Assembly (NCBI RefSeq): GCF_004361835.1
Contig: NZ_SNWD01000003.1
Coordinates: 124,001 to 188,000, forward strand
Reading direction: 5' to 3'
Source of the DNA: Stakelama pacifica
GTDB lineage: Bacteria > Pseudomonadota > Alphaproteobacteria > Sphingomonadales > Sphingomonadaceae
DNA: 64,000 nt
Shown: piece by piece, positions 56,818-64,000 of the stretch
Layout of the letters: every line of letters starts with the position of its first letter
Position numbering within the stretch: the first letter of the stretch is position 1
Translations under genes and position numbers: made by a program
Notes under the pieces: model-generated
What the model was told of the DNA's origin: nothing
The model's input: the letters and a program-made list of their open reading frames with translations, nothing else
The model's database searches: none

Positions 56818-57495
56818 TCAGCGCTTGAACGGGTCCTCGAACGCGGGCTTTTCGCCCTCGGTTTCGGCGCGCGCAGCCGCTTCGGCATCGAGCGCCGCCT
56901 GTTGCCGCTCGGCGCGCAGTTCCTCGATCAGCGCTTCGCGGTCACCTTCGAGCCGCGTGTCGGTCGGCTGTTCGATGCCCGCCGCCTTCGCTGCCTTGGC
57001 CACGATGGCGTCGAGTTCGCGCTGCGAACACAGGCCCAGCGTCACCGGGTCCTTGGGCGTGATATTGGCGATGTTCCAATGGCTGCGATCGCGGATCGCG
57101 GCGATGGTGGTGCGGGTGGTGCCGATCAGCTTGCCGATCTGACCATCCGAAATTTCGGGATGGTTGCGGATGATCCATGCGATGCCGTCGGGCTTGTCCT
57201 GCCGCTTCGAAACCGGCGTATAGCGCGGCCCCTTGGTACGGCGGACCTGTTCAGGGCCCTTTTGCATCTTCAGGCGATAATCGGGGTCCTTCTGACCCTT
57301 TTCGATTTCCTCCATCGTCACTTCATGCGCGCGCACGGGATCGCGCCCGGTAAGCTTGGTGGCTGCGGTATCGTCCGCGATCGCCTGCACCTCCAGAATG
57401 TGCAGGCCGCAGAAATCGGCGATCTGCTGAAAGGAAAGCGCGGTATTGTCGACCAGCCAGGAAGCGGTCGCATGCGGCATCAGCGGCTGTGACAC
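56818..57495 (-). CDS. trcR: Cell cycle transcriptional regulator TrcR (DUF1013)
   Basis: DNA-binding protein of an alphaproteobacterial family (DUF1013), which includes a regulator of cell-cycle genes. 225 residues from the GTG at 57495 (VSQPLMPHATASWLVDNTAL), with GGAGA about 9 bases upstream; the ATG at 57480 is an alternative. FQQIADFCGLHILEVQAIAD is an HTH-like segment, and DGQIGKLIGTTRTTIAAIRD is a second one. The C-terminus is charged and helical. Confidence 0.92.
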   Translation of the reverse strand: MSQPLMPHATASWLVDNTALSFQQIADFCGLHILEVQAIADDTAATKLTGRDPVRAHEVTMEEIEKGQKDPDYRLKMQKGPEQVRRTKGPRYTPVSKRQDKPDGIAWIIRNHPEISDGQIGKLIGTTRTTIAAIRDRSHWNIANITPKDPVTLGLCSQRELDAIVAKAAKAAGIEQPTDTRLEGDREALIEELRAERQQAALDAEAAARAETEGEKPAFEDPFKR

Positions 57496-57512
57496 GAGGA
57501 AAATTCTCCACA

Positions 57513-57545
57513 AACAATAAGGGCCGCCCCTCACGGAGCGGCCGA
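57513..57545 (-). terminator. Probable terminator of the glycosyltransferase operon
   Basis: On the minus strand GGCCGC..GCGGCC arms with extra inner pairs are followed by CTTATTGTTT. It lies between the glycosyltransferase stop and trcR. Confidence 0.55.
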
Positions 57546-57599
57546 CTTCTATTGCCCGATCTAATCGCCATTGCCGCCAAGGGCAAGGGGGCGCGGGCG

Positions 57600-58622
57600 T
57601 TATGCCGCGCGAAGGTCGCCCTCGATCGGCGCGAGCGCGCCCAGAAACTGCTCCGCACTTGCTTCCCAGGTGAAGCTGCGACCATAAGCCGCGCAATCCG
57701 CCCGATCCTTCAGCAGCGCCTCGGCAATCGCCTCTTCCAGCCGCTCGGCCATCGCCCCGACCTTCGGGATCAGCACGTCGACCGGGCCACTGACCGGGAA
57801 AGCGGCAACCGGCGTGCCGCAGGCAAGCGCCTCGATCATGACCAGCCCGAACGTATCGGTACGGCTGGGAAAAACGAAGACGTCGGCAGCCGAATAGATC
57901 GCGGCAAGGTCAGCCCCGAAGCGCGAGCCGAGAAAAATGGCCTCCGGATAGCGCGGCTCCAGCGCGCCGCGCGCCGGACCGTCGCCGACTACGACCTTCG
58001 TTCCGGGGTGATCGCTTTCCAGAAAGGCTTCAAGATTCTTCTCCACCGCCACCCGGCCGACATAGAGCTGCAAGGGGCGCGGCAGATGCGCGAGCGAGGC
58101 TTCAGGCGTCACATTGTCGTGGAAATGGCGCAGATCGACGCCCCTTCCCCAATGGCTGACCTGAGAAAGCCCGTGATCGACCAGCGTTTTGCGGATCGAC
58201 GGGGTGGAAGCGAGAATCGCCTGGGCAGGCGTGTGAAACCAGCGGATATAGCGCCAGATCCACTCCGCCGGCACGCCCGATCGCGCCGAGACATAGTCCG
58301 GAAACTGCGTGTGATAGGCCGTGGTGAACGGAAAGCCCCGTTTCAGACACCAGCGGCGCGCGGCGAGGCATATCGGCCCCTCGGTCGCGAGATGAATGGC
58401 GTGCGGAGCGAAATCGGCGAGTAATTCGCCAACGCTATGCATTCCCACCACTGCCAGCCGGATTTCGGGATAGGTCGGACAGGGCAGCGAATAGAAACGG
58501 TCGGGCGAGACGATCATGATCTCATGCCCCTGCCCTTCCAGAATCGCGCGCACCGATTGCAGGGTGCGGACGACACCATTGACCTGCGGTTCCCACGCAT
58601 CGGTTACCAGTGCGATCTTCAT
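57600..58622 (-). CDS. GT4-type glycosyltransferase
   Basis: 340 residues, GT-B fold. The N-terminal DAWEPQVNGVVRTL is the acceptor-side signature shared with SqdX and mannosyltransferases. TAYHTQFPDYV, WGRGVDLRHF and the donor-side E-x7-E block (PSRTDTFGLVMIEALACGTPVAAF) are intact. Probably acts on a membrane lipid or a surface glycan; the substrate is not readable. It lies 5 bases after an LpxH-like gene on the same strand. Confidence 0.88.
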   Translation of the reverse strand: MKIALVTDAWEPQVNGVVRTLQSVRAILEGQGHEIMIVSPDRFYSLPCPTYPEIRLAVVGMHSVGELLADFAPHAIHLATEGPICLAARRWCLKRGFPFTTAYHTQFPDYVSARSGVPAEWIWRYIRWFHTPAQAILASTPSIRKTLVDHGLSQVSHWGRGVDLRHFHDNVTPEASLAHLPRPLQLYVGRVAVEKNLEAFLESDHPGTKVVVGDGPARGALEPRYPEAIFLGSRFGADLAAIYSAADVFVFPSRTDTFGLVMIEALACGTPVAAFPVSGPVDVLIPKVGAMAERLEEAIAEALLKDRADCAAYGRSFTWEASAEQFLGALAPIEGDLRAA

Positions 58623-58627
58623 CGGAT

Positions 58628-59506
58628 TCAGGCAGCGGCAGCCTGAGCCACGTCAGGCTCCGCTTCCGGTTCGCGCTTCGCTATTTCATCGGCCCAGTGG
58701 AGAATTTCCATGCGCCCGTCGAAATGTTCGACCAGCGCGGTGCAACCCTCGACCCAGTCGCCGTCATTATAATATTCGATATTGTCGATCAGCCGGGCAT
58801 CGGCGGTGTGGATATGCCCGGCAACGACTCCGTCGACGCCGCGCGATCCCGCCTCCCGCGCGACAATCTCTTCAAAATTGGAGATGAATTCGACGGCGTT
58901 CTTGACCTTTTTCTTCGCGTGTTTCGACAGCGACCAATAAGGCAGGTTCATCGCCCGGCGATAGAGGTTCACCCAGCGGTTGAGCGCCATCATCGCGGTA
59001 TACGCAGCATCGCCAAGATGCGCGAGCCAGCGGTGCGACAAGGTGATCGCGTCAAATTCGTCGCCATGCAGCACCAGCAGTCGCCGACCGTCGACGGTTT
59101 CATGCACCGCCTGCCGCCGGATTTCGACGCCGCCGAAATTCAGCCCGGTGAACTGGCGAAACATCTCGTCATGATTGCCCGGAATATACACGATGCGCGT
59201 GCCGCGCTTCGCCCGCTTCAGGATTCGCCAGACAATGTCGTTATGCGCCGAGGGCCAGTAGAATTTCTTCTTCAGCCGCCAGCCGTCGATAATATCGCCG
59301 ACCAGATACATGGTGTCGCTGTCGACATGGTCGAGAAAGTCGATCAGCATCTCGGCATTGCAGCCGCGCGTGCCCAGATGGATGTCCGAAATCCAGACGG
59401 TGCGATATTGCCGCCGCTCTTCGACCATTTTCTCCGGAATCGCGGGCTGACCCGCGGTGAATTCGGCAAGGTCGCCGTCGACCGGTAATCTCGTAATCGT
59501 TGCCAT
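58628..59506 (-). CDS. Metallophosphoesterase, LpxH-like (UDP-2,3-diacylglucosamine diphosphatase family)
   Basis: 292 residues from the ATG at 59506. Metal motifs are WISDIHLGTRG, LVGDIIDGW, IPGNHDEM, LVLHGDEFD and AGHIHTAD. The family cleaves UDP-diacylglucosamine in lipid A synthesis or acts on similar pyrophosphates. This longer type often accompanies a GT4 glycosyltransferase, as here, so a glycolipid role other than lipid A is possible. Confidence 0.87.
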   Translation of the reverse strand: MATITRLPVDGDLAEFTAGQPAIPEKMVEERRQYRTVWISDIHLGTRGCNAEMLIDFLDHVDSDTMYLVGDIIDGWRLKKKFYWPSAHNDIVWRILKRAKRGTRIVYIPGNHDEMFRQFTGLNFGGVEIRRQAVHETVDGRRLLVLHGDEFDAITLSHRWLAHLGDAAYTAMMALNRWVNLYRRAMNLPYWSLSKHAKKKVKNAVEFISNFEEIVAREAGSRGVDGVVAGHIHTADARLIDNIEYYNDGDWVEGCTALVEHFDGRMEILHWADEIAKREPEAEPDVAQAAAA

Positions 59507-59626
59507 CACTCTCGCAACCACCCCTGATGCCCATCGTCAGGGGGACTATGCGCGAAGAATGTTACAGTTCGGGCGGCGCGATTTTCATGGGCCTGTAACA
59601 GTAAAGCGTCGCGCGATGACGAATCA

Positions 59627-60628
59627 TTACTGGCCGGTGACCAGCACGATCTTTCCGACATGTTCGCCCGCATCCATACGCGCATGCGCATCCGCCGCGC
59701 GTTCCAGCGGAAAGGTCTTGTCGATCAGCGGTTTGAGGCGCCCGGCCTCGACATGCGGCCATACGATGCGGTGCAGTTCATCGGCGACCAGCGTCTTGAA
59801 CTCCGTATCGCGCGCGCGCAGCGTCGATCCGGTGAGGATCAGGCGCCGCTGCATGATGGTGAAAACCGGAATTTCCGCTTTCGCCCCGCGCTGCACCGCG
59901 ATCGAGACATGGCGCCCGTCTTCCGCCAGACATTTGAGGTTGCGCGCGACATAGTCGCCCCCGACCATGTCGAGCACCGCCGCCACCCCCTTGCCGCCGG
60001 TGATTTCCTTCACCGCCTCGACAAAATCCCGGCTTTTGTAATTGATCGCATGGTGCGCGCCATGCGCCCGCGCGGCCGCGCATTTTTCATCCGAGCCACA
60101 GGTAACGATGATCCGCACCCCGAACAGCCCGGCAAGGGTGATCGCCATGGTACCGATCCCGCTGGTCCCGCCGTGCACCAGCACGGTATCGCCGTCCGAG
60201 GCATAGGCCCGTTCGAACAAATTGGTCCACACGGTGAACAGCGTTTCGGGCATTGCGGCAGCTTCCTCCAGCGACAGCGCGGGCGGCACGGGCAGGCACT
60301 GGCCGACCGGGGCGACCGCATATTCGGCATAGCCGCCCCCGGCGATCAGCGCGCAGACCTGCTGCCCCATCATCTCGACCCCGGTGTCCGCACCCGTCGC
60401 GACGACGGTTCCGGATATTTCGAGGCCCGGGATCGACGGAGCGCCGGGCGGCGGCGGATATTTGCCCTCGCGCTGCATGACGTCCGGTCGGTTGACCCCG
60501 GCGGCGGCGACGCGGATCAGCACTTCGTCCCGGCCCGGCACAGGAACCGGGCGCTGCACCGGGACCATCACTTCGGGCCCTCCCGCGTCGACCGGATCGA
60601 TTGCCGTCATCATATCGGGAAGCGCCAT
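59627..60628 (-). CDS. NAD(P)H-quinone oxidoreductase (zinc-independent MDR family)
   Basis: 333 residues. GroES-like N-terminal domain (AAAGVNRPDVMQREGKYP, PGLEISGTV) without zinc ligands, then a Rossmann domain with VLVHGGTSGIGTMAI (NADPH site). It resembles the PIG3/QorA branch. It is divergent from the DUF1192 gene. Confidence 0.92.
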   Translation of the reverse strand: MALPDMMTAIDPVDAGGPEVMVPVQRPVPVPGRDEVLIRVAAAGVNRPDVMQREGKYPPPPGAPSIPGLEISGTVVATGADTGVEMMGQQVCALIAGGGYAEYAVAPVGQCLPVPPALSLEEAAAMPETLFTVWTNLFERAYASDGDTVLVHGGTSGIGTMAITLAGLFGVRIIVTCGSDEKCAAARAHGAHHAINYKSRDFVEAVKEITGGKGVAAVLDMVGGDYVARNLKCLAEDGRHVSIAVQRGAKAEIPVFTIMQRRLILTGSTLRARDTEFKTLVADELHRIVWPHVEAGRLKPLIDKTFPLERAADAHARMDAGEHVGKIVLVTGQ

Positions 60629-60711
60629 GATCGTCTGTATACCCTTAAAGCTCTGTTCGTTCGCGGCGCCTTATTGACATCCGTTCGCCCAGGGTCAACG
60701 CTGTCGATCTG

Positions 60712-60909
60712 ATGGAAGCAGACGATTCCTTCCCGCCCCGCCGGGGTGACCTTGTCGCCGATCTGAGGCGGCAGGATCTCGCACCCCTTTCGGTGGCCGA
60801 ACTCGAAGCGCGCATCGCTGCGCTGGAGGGTGAAATCGAGCGTACCCGTTCCCATATGGAACAGTCGGAGCGGCATCGGGCAAGCGCCGAAGCATTGTTC
60901 AAACGATGA
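60712..60909 (+). CDS. DUF1192 family small protein
   Basis: 65 residues. LSVAELEARIAALEGEIERT matches DUF1192, a short alphaproteobacterial coiled-coil family of unknown function. It is charged with no signal peptide. About 180 bases separate it from clpA, on the same strand. Confidence 0.9.
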   Translation: MEADDSFPPRRGDLVADLRRQDLAPLSVAELEARIAALEGEIERTRSHMEQSERHRASAEALFKR

Positions 60910-61012
60910 TCAGGGCCGCGCCTTTCTCCTGGGGGGCAGCTCGATTTCGGGGACGACCGGCCCCGGCGCACAATCGGTTTTCGCTGCATCGCAGCAGCAT
61001 AGAATACATGGA

Positions 61013-61043
61013 CTTGAGTCCGAACTGCCTGCTTCCGACATAT
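61013..61043 (+). promoter_or_regulatory. Candidate heat-shock promoter of clpA
   Basis: CTTGAGT and CCGACATAT are spaced about 15 bases apart, near the sigma-32 pattern, about 48 bases before the clpA ATG. Called by eye; a housekeeping promoter is also possible. Confidence 0.4.
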
Positions 61044-61090
61044 GATGAAAGGGTTCGCACACTTCCTGCGTCCCGCTGGAGTACGATGTA

Positions 61091-63409
61091 ATGCCAAGTT
61101 TTGCTTCCGCCCTGGAATCCACGCTGCACAAGGCGCTCGAAGCCGCCTCGTCGCGTCGTCAAGAATATGCGACGCTGGAGCATCTGCTGCTCGCGCTCGT
61201 CGATGACGAGCATGCGTCGAAGGTGATGACTGCTTGCGGGGTTGATCTGGGCGAGCTGAAAACGACTGTCGCGCACTATCTCGACACCGAACTCGACGCG
61301 CTGAAGGTCGAGAATGTCACGGATCCCTCGCCCACCAGCGGATTTCAGCGCGTGGTTCAGCGCGCGATTCTGCACGTCCAGTCGTCGGGCCGCGATGAAG
61401 TAACCGGCGCGAATGTGCTGGTTGCGCTGTTCTCCGAACGCGAAAGCTATGCCGTTTATTTCCTGCAGCTGCAGGATATGAGCCGTCTCGACGCGGTCAG
61501 CTTCATCGCACACGGCGTGGGCAAAGGCTCGTCGCCGACCGAAGCCTCTACCCCCAAGGGAGCGGAGGAAGAAAAAGCGGCGAAGAGCGACAAGGGCAAG
61601 GGCGAAAGCGCGCTCAAGCAATTCTGTGTCGACCTCAATGAAAAGGCGGAGAACGGCAAGGTCGATCCGCTGATCGGGCGCGGCCCCGAAGTCGATCGCA
61701 CCGTGCAGATTCTGTGCCGCCGGTCGAAGAATAATCCGCTGTACGTCGGCGATCCCGGCGTCGGCAAAACCGCGATTGCCGAAGGGCTTGCCCGCAAGAT
61801 CGTCGAGGGCGACGTCCCCGATGTGCTGAAGGAAGCAGTCATCTATTCGCTCGACATGGGCGCACTGCTCGCCGGCACCCGCTACCGCGGCGATTTCGAA
61901 GAGCGGCTGAAACAGGTCGTCAACGAACTCGAAAAGCTGCCGCATGCGGTGCTGTTCATCGACGAAATCCACACCGTCATCGGTGCCGGCGCAACCAGCG
62001 GCGGCGCGATGGATGCATCGAATCTGCTGAAGCCCGCGCTGTCGGGCGGCACGATCCGCTGCATCGGTTCGACGACCTACAAGGAATTCCGCAATCATTT
62101 CGAAAAGGACCGCGCGCTGCTGCGCCGGTTCCAGAAGATCGACGTCAACGAACCGAGCGTCGAGGATACGATCAAGATCCTCACCGGCCTTCGCGGTGCC
62201 TTTCAGGATCACCATGACGTCAAATACACGCCCGATGCGATCAAATCGGCGGTGGAGTTGTCGGCACGCTACATCAATGACCGCAAACTGCCTGACAAGG
62301 CGATCGACGTGATCGACGAAGTCGGCGCGATGCAGATGCTGGTCCCGCCCAGCCGCCGCAAGAAAACGATCACGCCCAAGGAGATCGAGGCGGTCATCGC
62401 CACCATGGCGCGCATCCCGCCCAAGAGCGTGTCGAACGACGATACCAAGGTACTCGCAAGCCTCGAGACTGATCTGAAACGCGTCGTGTTCGGGCAGGAT
62501 CAGGCGATCGAAGTGCTGTCGAGCGCGATCAAGCTCAGCCGGGCGGGCCTTCGCGACCCCGACAAGCCGATCGGCAATTATCTGTTCTCCGGCCCCACCG
62601 GCGTCGGCAAGACGGAGGTTGCGCGTCAGCTTTCCGAGATCCTCGGCATCCCGCTTCAGCGCTTCGACATGAGCGAATATATGGAGCGGCATTCGGTCAG
62701 CCGTCTGATCGGTGCGCCTCCGGGCTATGTCGGCTATGATCAGGGCGGCCTTTTGACCGATGCGGTCGATCAGAATCCGCACAGCGTGCTGCTGCTCGAC
62801 GAGATCGAAAAGGCGCATCCCGATCTGTTCAACATCCTGTTGCAGGTAATGGACAACGGGAAGCTCACCGATCACCACGGCAAGACGGTCGATTTCCGCA
62901 ACATCATCCTGATCATGACGACCAATGCCGGCGCATCCGACATGGCGAAGGAATCGATCGGCTTCGGCAATATCAGCCGCGACGATGTGCAGGAGGAAGC
63001 GGTGAAGAAGCTCTTCACGCCTGAATTCCGCAACCGTCTCGATGCAATCGTACCGTTCGCCTATCTGCCGACCGAAGTCGTCAGCCGGGTGGTCGAGAAG
63101 TTCATCCTGCAACTCGAACTGCAGCTCGCCGACCGCGACGTGCACATCCATCTGGATGACGGCGCCAAGGCATGGCTGACCGAGCGCGGCTATGACAAAT
63201 TATACGGCGCGCGCCCGATGGGCCGGTTGATTCAGGAGAAGATCAAGCAGCCGCTGGCCGAGGAATTGCTGTTCGGCAAGCTGGTCCATGGCGGCGAGGT
63301 TGCGGTCAAGCTGAAGGACGATGCGCTCTCGTTCGAGATCACGCCCGCCGCGCCCAAAAAGCCTGGCAAAAAGGGCGGCGGCAAAAAAGCGCCTGCCAAG
63401 GCGAAATAG
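61091..63409 (+). CDS. clpA: ClpA, ATP-binding subunit of ClpAP protease
   Basis: Two-ring AAA+ unfoldase that pairs with ClpP. 772 residues. The Clp N-domain ([20 protein letters not shown]) is followed by Walker A sites [10 protein letters not shown] (about 220) and [10 protein letters not shown] (about 505). The ClpP-docking IGF loop is in AKESIGFGN. The C-terminus ends in a Lys/Gly-rich tail. No clpS adaptor gene lies just upstream, where it often sits. A strong terminator follows. Confidence 0.96.
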   Translation: MPSFASALESTLHKALEAASSRRQEYATLEHLLLALVDDEHASKVMTACGVDLGELKTTVAHYLDTELDALKVENVTDPSPTSGFQRVVQRAILHVQSSGRDEVTGANVLVALFSERESYAVYFLQLQDMSRLDAVSFIAHGVGKGSSPTEASTPKGAEEEKAAKSDKGKGESALKQFCVDLNEKAENGKVDPLIGRGPEVDRTVQILCRRSKNNPLYVGDPGVGKTAIAEGLARKIVEGDVPDVLKEAVIYSLDMGALLAGTRYRGDFEERLKQVVNELEKLPHAVLFIDEIHTVIGAGATSGGAMDASNLLKPALSGGTIRCIGSTTYKEFRNHFEKDRALLRRFQKIDVNEPSVEDTIKILTGLRGAFQDHHDVKYTPDAIKSAVELSARYINDRKLPDKAIDVIDEVGAMQMLVPPSRRKKTITPKEIEAVIATMARIPPKSVSNDDTKVLASLETDLKRVVFGQDQAIEVLSSAIKLSRAGLRDPDKPIGNYLFSGPTGVGKTEVARQLSEILGIPLQRFDMSEYMERHSVSRLIGAPPGYVGYDQGGLLTDAVDQNPHSVLLLDEIEKAHPDLFNILLQVMDNGKLTDHHGKTVDFRNIILIMTTNAGASDMAKESIGFGNISRDDVQEEAVKKLFTPEFRNRLDAIVPFAYLPTEVVSRVVEKFILQLELQLADRDVHIHLDDGAKAWLTERGYDKLYGARPMGRLIQEKIKQPLAEELLFGKLVHGGEVAVKLKDDALSFEITPAAPKKPGKKGGGKKAPAKAK

Positions 63410-63438
63410 CCGCTTACTCATCCTGAGGGATCAGGAAA

Positions 63439-63468
63439 GGGCCGGGCCGAAAGGTTCCGGCCCTTTTT
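63439..63468 (+). terminator. Rho-independent terminator of clpA
   Basis: Arms GGGCCGG and CCGGCCC, extended by A-T pairs, are followed by TTTTT. Confidence 0.88.
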
Positions 63469-63523
63469 GTGCGGAACGCGAAATTTACCCCTTGTTGCCG
63501 AATAACAACTATAACCGCCCGCC

Positions 63524-64000
63524 ATGGAGGGGCGGGTGCGATTCGTTCGGTTTTTTGTGATTCTGGCAGTATTCGCTGTCGGACTTTTTTCCCCCGATCC
63601 TTCCCATGGCTCCGGCGCAGTCATCGGCCTTCCGCTGGATATCTGCATCCTACGCGCCCGACCCGACATGACTCCCCGCAATTTGTTTGCTGAGCCGCAG
63701 CGGTTCGACTGCACCACGCCCCAGCGTGATTTTGGCGATGGCGACTTTTGGGTGATGTCCCAGTTTCTCGGCAATCTGGCCAGCGCACGAGGCAGAAACG
63801 CCGTCAGGATCGATAATCTCTGGGAAGAACGCATCACCCTCTATGCGCTCTACCCTGACGGCACCATTCGCGGCTGGCCCTATGATCAGCGCGCCAAATC
63901 CCGGCACACCGAGCTGGGCGCCATGGTGCAATGGTCACTGCCGAGTGGGTACGGCACGCCGCAACGATTGCTCTGGCGGATCGAGGGTTCGGCCAATATC
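63524..64000 (+). CDS. Secreted or membrane-anchored sensor-like protein, N-terminal part (cut by window edge)
   Basis: 159 codons, open to the right edge. The ATG at 63524 gives a signal peptide or anchor (VRFVRFFVILAVFAVGLF) before an extracytoplasmic domain with two cysteines (DICIL, FDCTTP) and blocks such as DFWVMSQ, ERITLYALYPDG and RLLWRIEG. This pattern resembles the N-terminal 7TM-DISM-type sensory domain found on sphingomonad GGDEF proteins. The output domain is outside the window, so the function is open. Confidence 0.6.
   Translation, partial: MEGRVRFVRFFVILAVFAVGLFSPDPSHGSGAVIGLPLDICILRARPDMTPRNLFAEPQRFDCTTPQRDFGDGDFWVMSQFLGNLASARGRNAVRIDNLWEERITLYALYPDGTIRGWPYDQRAKSRHTELGAMVQWSLPSGYGTPQRLLWRIEGSANI

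Noticed and set aside
60899..63151. A 750-codon minus-strand frame opposite clpA
   Set aside because: Shadow of clpA, whose two AAA+ modules are intact; the frame is compositionally biased and unrecognised.

Overview
The window is a GC-rich chromosomal segment of an alphaproteobacterium, most probably a sphingomonad (Sphingomonas or a close relative). The evidence is alphaproteobacterial families (the TrcR/DUF1013 regulator, DUF1192, DUF1178, DUF1636), several large TonB-dependent receptors, small intergenic REP-like repeats and strong GC bias at third codon positions. Nearly all genes look native and are densely packed, often with ATGA overlaps. No phage, transposase, integrase or CRISPR array was found.

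Layout. 1-8300: protein quality control, with lon (cut by the left edge), an M1 peptidase, clpX, clpP, a GT2 glycosyltransferase and trigger factor with an unusually long Lys/Ala tail, then tRNA-Leu. 8500-12500: two small low-complexity proteins, a Nudix hydrolase, a SCO-type copper protein, a CtaG-like oxidase assembly protein and a secreted cyclophilin. 12600-16000: the gatCAB amidotransferase. 16100-24800: a DUF3089 hydrolase, DUF4168, ruvX, pyrB with a degenerate pyrC-like partner, two divergent SPOR-domain proteins, serB and miaA. 24800-31300: branched-chain amino acid synthesis (ilvB, ilvN, ilvC, leuA) with a YceI protein inside.

31700-34050 is the most interesting part: a compact, visibly more AT-rich three-gene minus-strand operon. 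It encodes two different class III nucleotide cyclases followed by a membrane protein of the Pycsar effector (PycTM) type. This looks like an anti-phage Pycsar locus with a duplicated, diverged cyclase pair.

34576-48260: folE, then a cobalamin uptake and salvage cluster: btuF, btuCD, a cobalamin riboswitch, btuB, an unknown membrane protein, DUF1636, cobT, cobC, cobS, cobQ, cbiB, a CobD-type decarboxylase, cobU and cobO. No corrin-ring synthesis genes are present, so the set fits import and remodelling of corrinoids rather than de novo synthesis. 48355-52023: a second TonB-dependent receptor with a hairpin over its ribosome binding site, followed by a Tat-exported class V aminotransferase. 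52027-64000: tRNA-Arg, the comF/grxC/nitrilase/DUF1178 operon, a methyltransferase, a GST, trcR, a glycosyltransferase with an LpxH-like phosphoesterase, a quinone oxidoreductase, DUF1192, clpA and the start of a secreted or membrane sensor-like protein cut by the right edge.

All calls rest on reading the sequence and on family knowledge; no database search was run.
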